DNA of 35,189 nucleotides from an uncultured Porphyromonadaceae bacterium (GCA_947575235.1 CANPMT010000034.1:1-35189), one strand, 5' to 3'; counted from the first letter of the stretch, positions 19,860-28,628 are shown. The notes: generated from the sequence alone by a model not told the origin. Numbers and translations: made by a program.

Positions 19860-19891
19860 CAAAATTAGGCTCACGACGGAGCGTTCGCAAA
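19860..19891 (-). promoter_or_regulatory. Promoter of the secreted-protein operon
   Basis: Minus strand: TTTG (19891-19888), 20-bp spacer, TAATTTTG (19867-19860), a perfect Bacteroidetes consensus. It predicts a leader of about 75 nt. Confidence 0.7.
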
Positions 19892-19898
19892 TTTTTTC

Positions 19899-19918
19899 GG
19901 TCTACAATTGGTCTACAA
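19899..19918 (+). promoter_or_regulatory. Tandem GGTCTACAA sites, putative operator
   Basis: GGTCTACAA occurs at 19899-19907 and again at 19910-19918, an 11-bp period, so both copies face the same side of the helix. They overlap the -33 region of the TPR-LuxR gene and lie next to the divergent promoter. Autoregulation by the adjacent LuxR-type protein is possible. Confidence 0.4.
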
Positions 19919-19940
19919 CCAAATATTTTTATTACCTTCG
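19908..19940 (+). promoter_or_regulatory. Putative promoter of the TPR-TM-LuxR regulator
   Basis: TTG (19908-19910), 22-bp gap, TACCTTCG (19933-19940), a common variant of TAnnTTTG. The start codon is 35 bp further on. Confidence 0.45.
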
Positions 19941-19974
19941 CGGTATACTTCTTGACATTTGACACTTAAACATC

Positions 19975-21687
19975 ATGAAAAATCTATGGATTCTCATAAT
20001 CGTGTTGATGGCGGTGGCCTGTCACCGTCAGGCACCCTCCGGGTTTGACTCCATCAAGTGGGAACCCGTGGATTCACTTGCTGACTCCACATCGGTGATG
20101 CTTGAACGCATGTTCTACGATGCAGAGAGTCCCGACAGCATAGCGATTGTAATCGACCGCCTGGTTGCCGACACTACAAAAGGGAAGGTAGCGCGCATCA
20201 GTCTTGCAAGATGGCATTACTGGCGCGGACGTCTCATGAAGAAGCTTGAGGATGCCGAAGCTGCCAATAATCATTTCCAGACGGCGAAAGCTTTGGTTGA
20301 TTCCAACTCCTATTATTACACCTACCGGCGAATCAACACAATAATCAATTCCTCAAAAACAGGATTGGCCCACGATTATCTCCACAAACTTCTCGACGAC
20401 CTGAATTACTACTCCGGCATAGGGGATCTGGTGATGGACGGCTCTGTATCAATTCTGATTGCAAACGCCTTGTCAAACTCTTATCAGCCTGATTTCGCCC
20501 TTGAGTATTCCCAACGGGCCGACTCAATCCATTCATTGTTGGGGCTTGAGAAATATGTGGTGAAGAACGGCATAAACCGCGCAAGCTGTCTGCGGAGGCT
20601 CGGACGCGATGAGGAATGTATGAGGATTATCGATAATCTTCTCAACGATTCTGCCGTCACCGCTGATTTCTTCACCTACAACCTCGTGCTCCGCAATGCC
20701 TACGTATATTCGCAAGAAGTTACTTATCTGAACCGGGCTTACGAACGCATGCTGAGACGAGATTCCACACATCAGTCGAACGCGGTGCTTGAATATCTGC
20801 TGAGCCAGCATTATCTCACCTCCGAGAAGCCTGACACGGCCCTGGCAATCCGCTACATCTCAAAAGCCTTCCCAAGAATCAGCAATGAGCCTGATCCGGA
20901 AATCAGGTCGGCCATGCTACTGGCCAAATCATGGCAGATGAATTATATGGGAGAGACTGACAGCGCATTGATATATCTGCAGATGCATGTGCAGGAGAAC
21001 GACTCTCTCACAACGCGCAAGAAACCGACAGAGGTGGGCCAGATACATAACATGGAGATCATGGCCCGTTACGAGTATGAACGCAACGAGACACATCATT
21101 TCTATGTGGTGCGTCTTCTGATTCTGATTATAGTGGTGGTGGCCACCGCCGGAGTGTCGGCGTTTGTCATTCTCCGCATAAAGGAGCGGCACAAGCGTAA
21201 GGAGCAGCAGATGCAGATGGCTAAGATGCGGTCGGAGCTTGACATAGAACGTTACCGGAAACAGGTGCTGGCCATATCATTGGCCATGGAGGAGACTGAC
21301 CGTAACCTTGAGGAGATAAGGGGGAAGTTCAAGGAATTGCGGGAGTCGGGAAAAGTATCGGCTGAGGAGATGCGCAATATCGATTCAGTCATAAAGTCGC
21401 ATATGGCCAACCGCGACGAGATAAAACGGTTTGTGGATATGTTCGAGAAGACTCATCCGCAGTTCATCATAAATCTGAAAAAGCATTATCCGGGGTTGTC
21501 TGACAGCCAGATGAAACTGGCCATGTATATCTACACCGGAATGACCAACAAACAGATAGCCACCTATATGAATATCCGCACCGAATCGGTGAAGCAGGCA
21601 AGATGGCGTCTTAGGGTCAAGATGGGTCTGAATACCGACGATTCGCTTGAGGAGACACTGCATAATCTGTCGAAAACCGACGAATAG
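19975..21687 (+). CDS. Membrane-anchored TPR sensor with cytoplasmic LuxR-type HTH
   Basis: 570 aa. The N-terminus (MKNLWILIIVLMAVAC) is a signal peptide with a weak lipobox. Residues about 40-330 are TPR-like helical repeats, expected in the periplasm. A transmembrane helix (about 372-398, VVRLLILIIVVVATAGVSAF) is followed by a charged coiled coil (about 400-470) and a C-terminal LuxR-like HTH (LSDSQMKLAMYIYTGMTNKQ, then MNIRTESVKQARWRLR). This is a known Bacteroidetes regulator plan: periplasmic TPR input, DNA-binding output, no phosphorelay domain. It is divergent from the secreted-protein operon, which may be its target. Ligand unknown. Confidence 0.85.
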   Translation: MKNLWILIIVLMAVACHRQAPSGFDSIKWEPVDSLADSTSVMLERMFYDAESPDSIAIVIDRLVADTTKGKVARISLARWHYWRGRLMKKLEDAEAANNHFQTAKALVDSNSYYYTYRRINTIINSSKTGLAHDYLHKLLDDLNYYSGIGDLVMDGSVSILIANALSNSYQPDFALEYSQRADSIHSLLGLEKYVVKNGINRASCLRRLGRDEECMRIIDNLLNDSAVTADFFTYNLVLRNAYVYSQEVTYLNRAYERMLRRDSTHQSNAVLEYLLSQHYLTSEKPDTALAIRYISKAFPRISNEPDPEIRSAMLLAKSWQMNYMGETDSALIYLQMHVQENDSLTTRKKPTEVGQIHNMEIMARYEYERNETHHFYVVRLLILIIVVVATAGVSAFVILRIKERHKRKEQQMQMAKMRSELDIERYRKQVLAISLAMEETDRNLEEIRGKFKELRESGKVSAEEMRNIDSVIKSHMANRDEIKRFVDMFEKTHPQFIINLKKHYPGLSDSQMKLAMYIYTGMTNKQIATYMNIRTESVKQARWRLRVKMGLNTDDSLEETLHNLSKTDE

Positions 21688-21718
21688 CGTCCGAGCCATG
21701 CGTCAGGGGGAAATATGC

Positions 21719-22336
21719 TCAGAGGTCGTCGGGAAGTTCCATGAGCCATTCATCGTCGGGGAGACGGCGCTGCGGTTGCGGCGCGGGTGACACGGGGGGA
21801 GCCTGCGGCTTAGGCCGTGATTGCGACTGTGTCGGCTGCGGCCTGCGCACAGAGGGAGGTACGTTACGCGCCGTCATGTCGATTGAATCGAGCAACTCGT
21901 TGTCGTCGCGCTCCGACAAGCGCGACTTGGCATCCTTCAGACGTGATTCCAACTCGCTGATACGTTTCTCATAGTCATGTTTCATCTGCTCGGCCGCCCC
22001 GAGTTTCTTATTGAATTCGGCCAGCTGCTCCTCGATACTTATATGTTCCTCAAGCTCACCCTTCACCTGGGCCAACTCAATCCTGACCCGTTCAAGCTCA
22101 CGCCGGGTTGACGATAGTTCCGACTCCTTGGCGGCAAGTTGCTTGCAGAGCGAGGCCGACTCCAGAGTGATCCGGGCCGATTCCTTGCGCTGGGCCTCAA
22201 GCATATCAAGAGCCTCGCGCAGACGCGCTGTAAGGTCATCCTCCATATCCTTGGCCTCGTTTAATGCCTGTTTCGCGCGTCCGGGATGTAACCAGACACG
22301 CCATGAAGTCCAGCCGACACTATATCCCACACCCAT
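21719..22336 (-). CDS. Coiled-coil protein of unknown function
   Basis: 205 aa, starting 4 bp after the stop of the PEP/pyruvate-binding gene, so it is co-transcribed with it. The start MGVGYSVGWTSWRVWLHPGR is weakly hydrophobic. Residues about 30-150 form a long heptad-rich coiled coil (Leu, Glu, Lys, Arg rich), followed by a Pro/Gln-rich low-complexity tail (about 160-190) and an acidic end, DDEWLMELPDDL. I recognise no family. An acidic C-terminal peptide after a flexible linker often serves as a docking motif, but no partner is evident. Confidence 0.6.
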   Translation of the reverse strand: MGVGYSVGWTSWRVWLHPGRAKQALNEAKDMEDDLTARLREALDMLEAQRKESARITLESASLCKQLAAKESELSSTRRELERVRIELAQVKGELEEHISIEEQLAEFNKKLGAAEQMKHDYEKRISELESRLKDAKSRLSERDDNELLDSIDMTARNVPPSVRRPQPTQSQSRPKPQAPPVSPAPQPQRRLPDDEWLMELPDDL

Positions 22337-22340
22337 TCCA

Positions 22341-25328
22341 TCATCTGCTTCCGGAGGGTTTCACAACTATACCCTTCCCTTTACGGCCGTTTATGGCAAT
22401 AAGCAACGGCTCGGGAAATTCCACAATCCTGAGAGCGTCGCTCTCATACACGGCAGGACGGGCGTCAAGGTAGGCGGTATCGTAATAGCCTGAGTCATGC
22501 ACGGGATCCACCGTGAAGTAGCCCACTCCGAATGAGGTGAGGTTCTGGAAGAAATGGGTTCCCTGCGAGGGCTCGATATGGTAGCCCGGAAGAGCCGACT
22601 CCACAATAAGGCGAGCACCTGCAATCTGCGGCCAGCGCACCGGTATGCCGAGGGCTGAATCTGACGAGCCCCAGCGTCCCGGGCCAATCAATATGTAAGG
22701 CTCGTTGCGCTGCACGAAATCGCGGTTGATCTGTTCAATCTCACGTGCCAGCTCAGGATTGCGCGCACTGTTGAATGTGGAGGGTTTCACATATACCACA
22801 TGGCGCACACCCTCCATCAGACCATGTCCGAGGGCTGTATCGGAGCGGAGTATCAGGTCATTGTCCTCCACCTCCATGATGGAATCGTCGAGCATCTCGC
22901 GTTTATCGACAATCGGGCGTATCTGCAGCCAATAGAGAATACCCTTCTTCTCGGAAGATGAGGCATCAGGATTAATCAATCCGGCAAACTCTATCTCGAC
23001 TGGACGACCCATCTCATACTGTCCGGTAGAGAGCATGAAATCGACACATTCGGCCAGAGGATAAACCTTCTGGCGCAATACATTGGCAAAGGTGACGAGT
23101 TTGCGGCCCGATCCGAAACCGGAATCGCGTATCATACGGTCGTTGATGTCGAAAGTGGAGACAAGATACTTCAGGGCTCCGGTCTTGAAAGCGTCGGCCA
23201 CAGGTATCTTGACAATGTTGAAACTGTCGTCGGTGGTGAACTCGTCGCTCTTCGGGGGTATGTCAGGGAGGGCATACAGCTCACGCTGTGTGTCGCGCAA
23301 GGCCAGTTCCACGGTAGAGGTCTGGAGCACATGGTCGGGGTGGCGGGGTGAGAAGCGCAATGCTAATCCGCCGTCGACGATATACTTGCCGAGTCCGGCG
23401 GCAATCTCGGCCACACCATCCTCAGCCACCTCATCCCCGAGCGGATAATAATTGAGCGAGCGTCCCACGCCGGAGAATGAGGGATAATAATATCCGTTAT
23501 GGTCCTCTCCCACCACCTCCTGCAAGATTATGGCCATCTTCTCCTGGTCGATGACATTGCTTGTGGCGTTCATATATGCCTTGGAATCGGCATAGAACAC
23601 CGAGGCATACACGCTCTTGACGGCATCGCAGAGCATACGCATCATAACATCCACATCCTTGAGATTCGGAATCATATAGGTGGAGTATATTCCGGCGAAG
23701 GGCTGGTAGTGTGAGTCTTCGAGCAGCGAGGAGCTGCGCACGGCCAAGGGCTTGTCGATGACATCAAACAGGGCACGGAAATTCTCGAGCAGCATCTCGG
23801 GGAGCGCGGCCTGAAGGAAACAGCGCAGGATCTCCTCGTCGGGACGGTCGGAGAGTGCCACGGGATAGAGGCCGTTCATCTCCATGAACTGGTCGAATAT
23901 ATCGGTGCAGAGCACCACAGTGCGCGGGATTGTGATCTGCACGCCGTTGAAGTTATCGCATACCGGGTTGCGCTTGATTATCTGGTCGATGAAAGCGAGG
24001 CCACGCCCCTTTCCACCGAGCGACCCCTCCCCTATACGGGCGAAATTACTGTAGAAGTCAAACCTGTCTTTCTTGAATATGGCCACGACACCACGGTTTT
24101 TCATGCGGCGGTATTTCACGATACACTCGAATATGAGCTTGCGCACCACGGGTGCCTCCTCCATGCGGGTGAAGCGGTAGCTTCTTATGGCGTCGGCAAT
24201 GGGGAAAAGGGCACGCGAGTATAGCCAGCGCGAGATGTCGTTGCTGCTGCAATGATAGAAGAGGGAATCCGAGGGGATGTTGAAGATATTGTTCTGCAAC
24301 CCCTTAAGGTCGTGGATACGCATTATCTCCATATCGGTCGACGGGTCTTTCACGATGAAGTCGCCGAAACCGAAATGTTTCCCCACGGCATCGCGCAGAT
24401 CCTGCGGCAAAGTCTTGGAGTTTTTATCAAGGAAGACATATCCCGCCTCGCGCACCTTGCGGTGGTTGTCATCCTCCTGGCTCTCCATGATGATGGGGAT
24501 GAAAGGATTGCAGCGGCGCACCATGGATGCGAACTCCAGTCCGGCGTCAGGATCCTTCTCCCCTCCACGGGGGAAGCGCACGTCAGAGACGATACCGAGG
24601 ATATGGGTGCCATACTTCTCGAAGAGCGCCTGGGCCTCCTCATAGTCGCGGGCGAAGAGCACCTTCGGGCGTCCGCGGCGACGCAGCATCATCTCATGCT
24701 CGTTAAGAGCCTCTGTCGAGAATTCGGTGCTCTGTCTGAGCAGATACTTGAAAAGATGAGGCAGAATCGAGGAATAGAACCTGATGGAGTCTTCAATAAA
24801 CAAGACCGCCTGCACGCCGACATCGAGTATATCGTTGTCGGCGTTCATGCGGTCTTCTATAAGTTTGATGATAGCCAGTATAAGGTCGACGTTGCCGAGC
24901 CATGAGAACACGTAGTCCACCCCGGCGAGGTCTTCGTTGGCGATACGCCGGCGCACCTCCTTTGAGAAGGGTGTGAGCACCACGAAGGGGATGTCAGGAT
25001 ACAGCTCGTCAATGCGGCGGGCCTCGCGGAAGGTCTCGCTCACATCCACGCCGGGCATTGCAATGATGAGGTCAAAACTTTTTTCTGCCAGCTCGCGGTA
25101 TGCCTCGTCGTAATTGGCCGCTTTCACAAAGCGGGGTGGCGACGAGAGATTGAGGGCGACGTACTCGAAATATACCTGTTCCTCAACCCTGCCATCCTCC
25201 TCCATGCTGAAAGCATCGTAAGGGGTGGCGATAAGGAGCACATTGAATATGCGCCTCTGCATGAGCCGCTGGAAAGCCGTGTCTTTGAGGTAAAGACGCG
25301 AGAGAAGAGAGTCGTTTACATTCATCAT
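22341..25328 (-). CDS. PEP/pyruvate-binding (PPDK N-terminal-like) protein with receiver-like N-terminus
   Basis: 995 aa. The C-terminal two thirds match the ATP- and pyruvate-binding domain of PEP synthase and pyruvate phosphate dikinase: GEGSLGGKGRGLAFI (about 433-447), KPLAVRSSSLLEDS with QPFAGIYSTY, EIEFAG and the late IGPGRWGSSD. There is no sign of the swivelling phosphohistidine domain or the PEP-binding barrel, so it is not a complete synthase. Residues about 28-160 and 174-320 look like two receiver-type folds (LLIATPYD...; LFIEDS, then GIVSDVRFPRG with Asp249, and a Lys near VFLDKN). Such proteins are widespread in Bacteroidetes but, as far as I know, unassigned. It lies between hemD and the coiled-coil gene, with 54 bp and 4 bp gaps. 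Confidence 0.75.
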   Translation of the reverse strand: MMNVNDSLLSRLYLKDTAFQRLMQRRIFNVLLIATPYDAFSMEEDGRVEEQVYFEYVALNLSSPPRFVKAANYDEAYRELAEKSFDLIIAMPGVDVSETFREARRIDELYPDIPFVVLTPFSKEVRRRIANEDLAGVDYVFSWLGNVDLILAIIKLIEDRMNADNDILDVGVQAVLFIEDSIRFYSSILPHLFKYLLRQSTEFSTEALNEHEMMLRRRGRPKVLFARDYEEAQALFEKYGTHILGIVSDVRFPRGGEKDPDAGLEFASMVRRCNPFIPIIMESQEDDNHRKVREAGYVFLDKNSKTLPQDLRDAVGKHFGFGDFIVKDPSTDMEIMRIHDLKGLQNNIFNIPSDSLFYHCSSNDISRWLYSRALFPIADAIRSYRFTRMEEAPVVRKLIFECIVKYRRMKNRGVVAIFKKDRFDFYSNFARIGEGSLGGKGRGLAFIDQIIKRNPVCDNFNGVQITIPRTVVLCTDIFDQFMEMNGLYPVALSDRPDEEILRCFLQAALPEMLLENFRALFDVIDKPLAVRSSSLLEDSHYQPFAGIYSTYMIPNLKDVDVMMRMLCDAVKSVYASVFYADSKAYMNATSNVIDQEKMAIILQEVVGEDHNGYYYPSFSGVGRSLNYYPLGDEVAEDGVAEIAAGLGKYIVDGGLALRFSPRHPDHVLQTSTVELALRDTQRELYALPDIPPKSDEFTTDDSFNIVKIPVADAFKTGALKYLVSTFDINDRMIRDSGFGSGRKLVTFANVLRQKVYPLAECVDFMLSTGQYEMGRPVEIEFAGLINPDASSSEKKGILYWLQIRPIVDKREMLDDSIMEVEDNDLILRSDTALGHGLMEGVRHVVYVKPSTFNSARNPELAREIEQINRDFVQRNEPYILIGPGRWGSSDSALGIPVRWPQIAGARLIVESALPGYHIEPSQGTHFFQNLTSFGVGYFTVDPVHDSGYYDTAYLDARPAVYESDALRIVEFPEPLLIAINGRKGKGIVVKPSGSR

Positions 25329-25382
25329 ATGCTGTAATGCCTTTATTCTGGCTTATGCCTTGTTATGGCCGGAGGGGGAGTT

Positions 25383-26153
25383 TCAACCCTCCTTTTCGTT
25401 CTTTGTGAGGAAGGCGTCGAGGGCGGCTGTCATCGAGGGGGTCTCCTTTGTGGGAGCCTCTATGTCGAGACGCAGGCCGGCATCCTTGACGGCTTTGGCG
25501 GTGGCGGTGCCGAACACACCCACAGCCACTTCACGCTCACCCTTCTTGCCGAAGTCGGGGAAGTTCTTGAGCAGCGAGTCTATACCGGCGGGGCTGAAGA
25601 AGAGGAGCAGATCATAATCGAACGGCTCACCCTCGGTGAAATCGTTGCTTACAGTGCGGTACATCACGGCCGGAGTGAAGTCAATCTTCAGGTCCTGAAG
25701 GGGCTGGAGGCTCTCGGCCTGGACATCCGACATGGGGAGAAGGAATTTCTCCTTGTGGTTTTTCTGCACGGCTGCCAGGAACTGGCTGTCGCTCAGGCGT
25801 CCGGTGAGACCGTATGAGATCTTGCGCTTGCGGTAGACGATATATTTCTGCAGATAGAGGGCTATGGCCTCTGTGGTGCAGAAATAACGCATGGTGTCAG
25901 GCACGTTGACGCGACATTCCTCGCACAGACGGAAGAAATTGTCGACTGCTGTGCGGGCCGTGAAAATCACTGCTGTGTAATCGGCCAGATTTATCTTGGA
26001 CTGACGGAACTCTTTCGCAGTAAGTCCCTCAACCTTGATAAACGGACGGAACACAATCTCCACTTTGTGCTTTTCGGCTATGTCATAATAGGGCGACTTA
26101 TCAGACGCCGGCTTGGGTTGGGAAACCAATATCTTCTTTATCTTCATCGTCAT
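25383..26153 (-). CDS. hemD: Uroporphyrinogen-III synthase family protein
   Basis: 256 aa, cytosolic. HemD closes and inverts ring D of hydroxymethylbilane to give uroporphyrinogen III in tetrapyrrole synthesis. Evidence is the HemD-style two-lobed pattern: ILVSQPKP at the start, YTAVIFTARTAVDNFF (about 59-74), FLLPMSD then LYL-type strands, and the second-lobe DYDLLLFFSPAGIDSLLKNF (about 178-197) with GVFGTATAKAVKDAG (about 211-225). Sequence conservation in this family is weak, and many Bacteroidetes do not have a full haem pathway, so the substrate is less sure than the fold. Co-oriented with the DUF4271 gene 51 bp upstream, its usual neighbour. Confidence 0.78.
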   Translation of the reverse strand: MTMKIKKILVSQPKPASDKSPYYDIAEKHKVEIVFRPFIKVEGLTAKEFRQSKINLADYTAVIFTARTAVDNFFRLCEECRVNVPDTMRYFCTTEAIALYLQKYIVYRKRKISYGLTGRLSDSQFLAAVQKNHKEKFLLPMSDVQAESLQPLQDLKIDFTPAVMYRTVSNDFTEGEPFDYDLLLFFSPAGIDSLLKNFPDFGKKGEREVAVGVFGTATAKAVKDAGLRLDIEAPTKETPSMTAALDAFLTKNEKEG

Positions 26154-26204
26154 CTATCTTAACAGCAGCCACGGAAGCCGGTAGTCAGAGTAGCTTCAGT
26201 TTTC

Positions 26205-27065
26205 TTAAATAAGACTGCACAGCTGGCAGGCTGCCCAATAGGTAAGAATCAACGGAACTATTTCCAGACTGCAAAGGTAGTACAAAAAAAGCACCCACGA
26301 CGAAAACTGAGTGAAAAAAATCCTGAAACCCTTCCAGATGAATATAATTTTAGCCAAAATTAAGCTTCCAAAGGCTATCCAGAGGAGCTGCACACCCCAT
26401 TGGGGATAAAAAAGAAGGAGCAACGCAAGGGGGAAATAGAGGAAACTGAGCAGCCCCTGGCTGGCTGCAAATCCCTTCAGCCACATGCGTGCGTGGACCC
26501 CGTCGTAGAAGACTGTGCCTACCGTGAGATAGGCGAGCGCCATGAAGCAGGTGTAGGCTATCCCCAGACCGATGCATACGGCGGTGCATAATCCCGGATG
26601 GGTTACAAGTGCGGGTATGCCGAAGCTCTCGAATGGGGTCAGGGGGAGTGTCAGCTCTATGAGTCCGCACAGAATCATTCCGGCCGAGCAGCTCCACAGC
26701 AGATTCAGGAGCACGAGGAAGGAGGTCTCGCGCACTGTCTCGTCAAAGACGTTGCTGCGCAGACGCACCTCCACCAGGTTGCGGACGAGCGCGGTGACGT
26801 ATTTGCGGTTGTTGCGGAACCTCAACCCTATTATGCAGAACAGCAGGAAGAGTCCGGCAAGCACATAGGACATTCCGGTGGATGTGGCGGGATTGCTCTC
26901 GACAGTGGGTGCCTGAGGAGCCTCAAGCAGTATGCCGTAGACCTTGGGTAATGCGGCTATGCTGTCGGCTGCGGCTATGCTGTCGGCCGGTGCTGTGTTG
27001 GCCGCGGCTATGCTGTCAGGCGCCGCGATGCTATGCGGGGGAGCGATGCTGTCTGTAGGATTCAT
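26205..27065 (-). CDS. DUF4271 multi-pass membrane protein
   Basis: 286 aa. About six to seven hydrophobic helices from residue 65 onward (MSYVLAGLFLLFCIIGLRF, ..., WVLFLYYLCSLEIVPLILTY) fit DUF4271, a Bacteroidetes-specific inner-membrane family often next to hemD. The N-terminus (1-42) is unusual: low-complexity repeats of DSIAA/HSIAA/DSIAAAN with no signal, encoded by a tandem-like DNA repeat (26950-27058). Its ATG overlaps the stop of the epimerase gene by 4 bp (ATGA), so translation is coupled. Function unknown. Confidence 0.75.
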   Translation of the reverse strand: MNPTDSIAPPHSIAAPDSIAAANTAPADSIAAADSIAALPKVYGILLEAPQAPTVESNPATSTGMSYVLAGLFLLFCIIGLRFRNNRKYVTALVRNLVEVRLRSNVFDETVRETSFLVLLNLLWSCSAGMILCGLIELTLPLTPFESFGIPALVTHPGLCTAVCIGLGIAYTCFMALAYLTVGTVFYDGVHARMWLKGFAASQGLLSFLYFPLALLLLFYPQWGVQLLWIAFGSLILAKIIFIWKGFRIFFTQFSSWVLFLYYLCSLEIVPLILTYWAACQLCSLI

Positions 27066-28072
27066 ATCCAGCCCTCCCTCTTATACCATTCCACTGCACG
27101 GCGCACACCCTCGCGCAGGTCGACACGGGGTGAGAAGCCGAAGCTGTCGCGTGCTTTGGTGACGTCGACGGCCCAGTTGCGCTGCTTCATTATATTGAAC
27201 TTGTCACGGTTGAGCGTGGATGGTTTCATACGGGCCACACCCCATTTCTCGGCAATCACCGACACTACTTTCACACCCCATACGGGCACAGCCACACCAA
27301 GCACATGTTTCTTCCCCACCTCGTGTGAGGCTATCTCACGGAATTCCTTCTGTGTGTAGGTGCGTGGCTCGGCTATGTTGTAGGTCTCGCCGGTCTCCCC
27401 CTTCTCAAGGGCGTCATACACGGCTCTTGCCAGATCCTCGACATATATGAAACTCAGGAGCTGTTTGCGGTAGCCCACCGAGAAATCGAACCCCTTGCTG
27501 ATTGACTCGAACATGAGGAAGTAATCCTTGTCGCGCGGACCGTATATGCCTGTGGGGCGGAATATGATGTATGGTATTCCGGTTGTGGCGAGATGCATCT
27601 CGGCTTTCAGCTTGGAGGCGCCGTATTTTGTATTGGGATGTGGCACCATTCTCTCAGTGAAGGGTGTATAGCTTTTCTCGTCGCCCGGCCCCACGGCTGA
27701 GAGGGAGCTCATATATAGCATTCTCTGCGGCTCCATGCCTGATTTCTGGATTGCATCTGTGAAGCGGCGGAGATAATCGTAGTTGATACGCGAGAAATCT
27801 GAGAAACTGAGACATTTCGTGGCGCCTAAGTTATAGACAATCCAGTCCCACTTCTCCCCTTCGGGCAGAGCGGTGCGGAGAGCCTCGGCCATGGAGGCCG
27901 GTGCATCGAAGTCGAGCTCAAGGAAGTGGATGGCAGGGTCGGCAAGATACTTGCGGGATGTGCTGTGACGCACGCCCGCCCATATTTCGTATCCACGTCG
28001 CAGGCCCTCCTCGACGATGAAACCGCCGACGAAACCGCCGGCACCGACCACAAGTACTCTCTTTTTTTCCAT
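27062..28072 (-). CDS. NAD(P)-dependent epimerase/dehydratase (extended SDR)
   Basis: 336 aa, cytosolic. Rossmann motif VLVVGAGGFVGGFI (6-19, GxxGxxG), LDFD at about 53-56, catalytic Ser near MSSLSAVG (121-128) and Tyr150/Lys154 in KYGASK. RPTGIYGPRD and SFIYVEDLARA follow, as in sugar-nucleotide and steroid-type extended SDRs. The substrate cannot be read from the sequence. First gene of a minus-strand run with DUF4271 and hemD, and divergent from blaI; its -7 element overlaps an AACTAAA operator half-site, so the BlaI-type repressor may control it. Confidence 0.88.
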   Translation of the reverse strand: MEKKRVLVVGAGGFVGGFIVEEGLRRGYEIWAGVRHSTSRKYLADPAIHFLELDFDAPASMAEALRTALPEGEKWDWIVYNLGATKCLSFSDFSRINYDYLRRFTDAIQKSGMEPQRMLYMSSLSAVGPGDEKSYTPFTERMVPHPNTKYGASKLKAEMHLATTGIPYIIFRPTGIYGPRDKDYFLMFESISKGFDFSVGYRKQLLSFIYVEDLARAVYDALEKGETGETYNIAEPRTYTQKEFREIASHEVGKKHVLGVAVPVWGVKVVSVIAEKWGVARMKPSTLNRDKFNIMKQRNWAVDVTKARDSFGFSPRVDLREGVRRAVEWYKREGWI

Positions 28073-28113
28073 ATCTCAATTTTGCCAAGTCTGTTTCTTC
28101 ACTTAGCGGCTTA

Positions 28114-28143
28114 CAAATTTAGTTGTTATATTTTAAACAACAA
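28114..28143 (-). promoter_or_regulatory. Promoter of the epimerase operon
   Basis: Minus strand: TTG (28143-28141), 19-bp spacer, TAAATTTG (28121-28114). The -7 element overlaps an AACTAAA motif (28124-28118), the same half-site found before blaI. Confidence 0.6.
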
Positions 28144-28187
28144 AATATCTGACGTTTTTACCCGCTCATAATTTTTTTGCGGTTTTA

Positions 28188-28219
28188 TTTGGTCAACTAA
28201 ATTTTTAGTTATAACTTTG
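28188..28219 (+). promoter_or_regulatory. Promoter of blaI-blaR1-like operon
   Basis: TTTG (28188-28191), 20-bp spacer, TAACTTTG (28212-28219): exact consensus. The spacer contains the 16-bp palindrome AACTAAATTTTTAGTT (28195-28210), an ideal position for a repressor. Confidence 0.7.
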
Positions 28220-28232
28220 TGGCGTAACTAAA
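28195..28232 (+). promoter_or_regulatory. BlaI-type operator: AACTAAA palindrome plus extra half-site
   Basis: AACTAAA-TT-TTTAGTT (28195-28210) is a perfect palindrome between the -33 and -7 elements. A further AACTAAA (28226-28232) lies after the -7 element, and a fourth half-site (TTTAGTT, 28118-28124) lies in the divergent promoter. BlaI/MecI repressors bind short dyads as dimers in just such positions; this exact sequence is my prediction. Confidence 0.55.
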
Positions 28233-28241
28233 GATTTCGTT

Positions 28242-28628
28242 ATGGCTGGAAAACAGAAGTATAAACGTCTTACGGAGAAGGAGACCCAGATTATGAGGCT
28301 CCTCTGGGAGCATGGGCCGATGTTCGTGCGTGAGATGCTGGAATATTATGAGGAACCGCGTCCTCATTTCAATACTGTCTCCACTACGGTGCGCATTCTG
28401 GAAGAGAAGGGATGTGTGGGACACGAGGCCGTGGGGTCGGCCCACCGTTATCACGCTGTGGCGCAGCCGGCCGATTTCAGGTCGCGTTCGCTCGCGGAAG
28501 TGGTGAGGAGTTTCTTTAACAACAGCTATGCCTCGGCTGTCTCGGCTCTCGTGGAGGATGAGAAAATCTCGGTGGATGAACTGCGCCATATTATAGATAT
28601 GGTGGAAAAACGTGGGAAGGAGGGTTGA
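28242..28628 (+). CDS. BlaI/MecI-family transcriptional repressor
   Basis: 128 aa. Winged-helix domain at about 8-80 (LTEKETQIMRLLWEHGPMFV, NTVSTTVRILEEKG, HRYHAVAQ), then a C-terminal dimerisation helix region (SFFNNSYASAVSALVEDEKIS). BlaI repressors are cleaved after signalling by the partner membrane protease. The next gene encodes that type of protease, with the stop codon 2 bp before its ATG. No beta-lactamase gene is nearby, so resistance is not implied; in Bacteroidetes such pairs usually control other envelope functions. Confidence 0.93.
   Translation: MAGKQKYKRLTEKETQIMRLLWEHGPMFVREMLEYYEEPRPHFNTVSTTVRILEEKGCVGHEAVGSAHRYHAVAQPADFRSRSLAEVVRSFFNNSYASAVSALVEDEKISVDELRHIIDMVEKRGKEG

Noticed and set aside
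24252..24905. Plus-strand open frame of 217 codons
   Set aside because: Antisense to the PEP/pyruvate-binding gene, which has strong motif support; no domain or promoter supports the opposite strand.
22341..25328. Complete phosphoenolpyruvate synthase
   Set aside because: The phosphohistidine swivel domain and the C-terminal PEP-binding barrel are missing.
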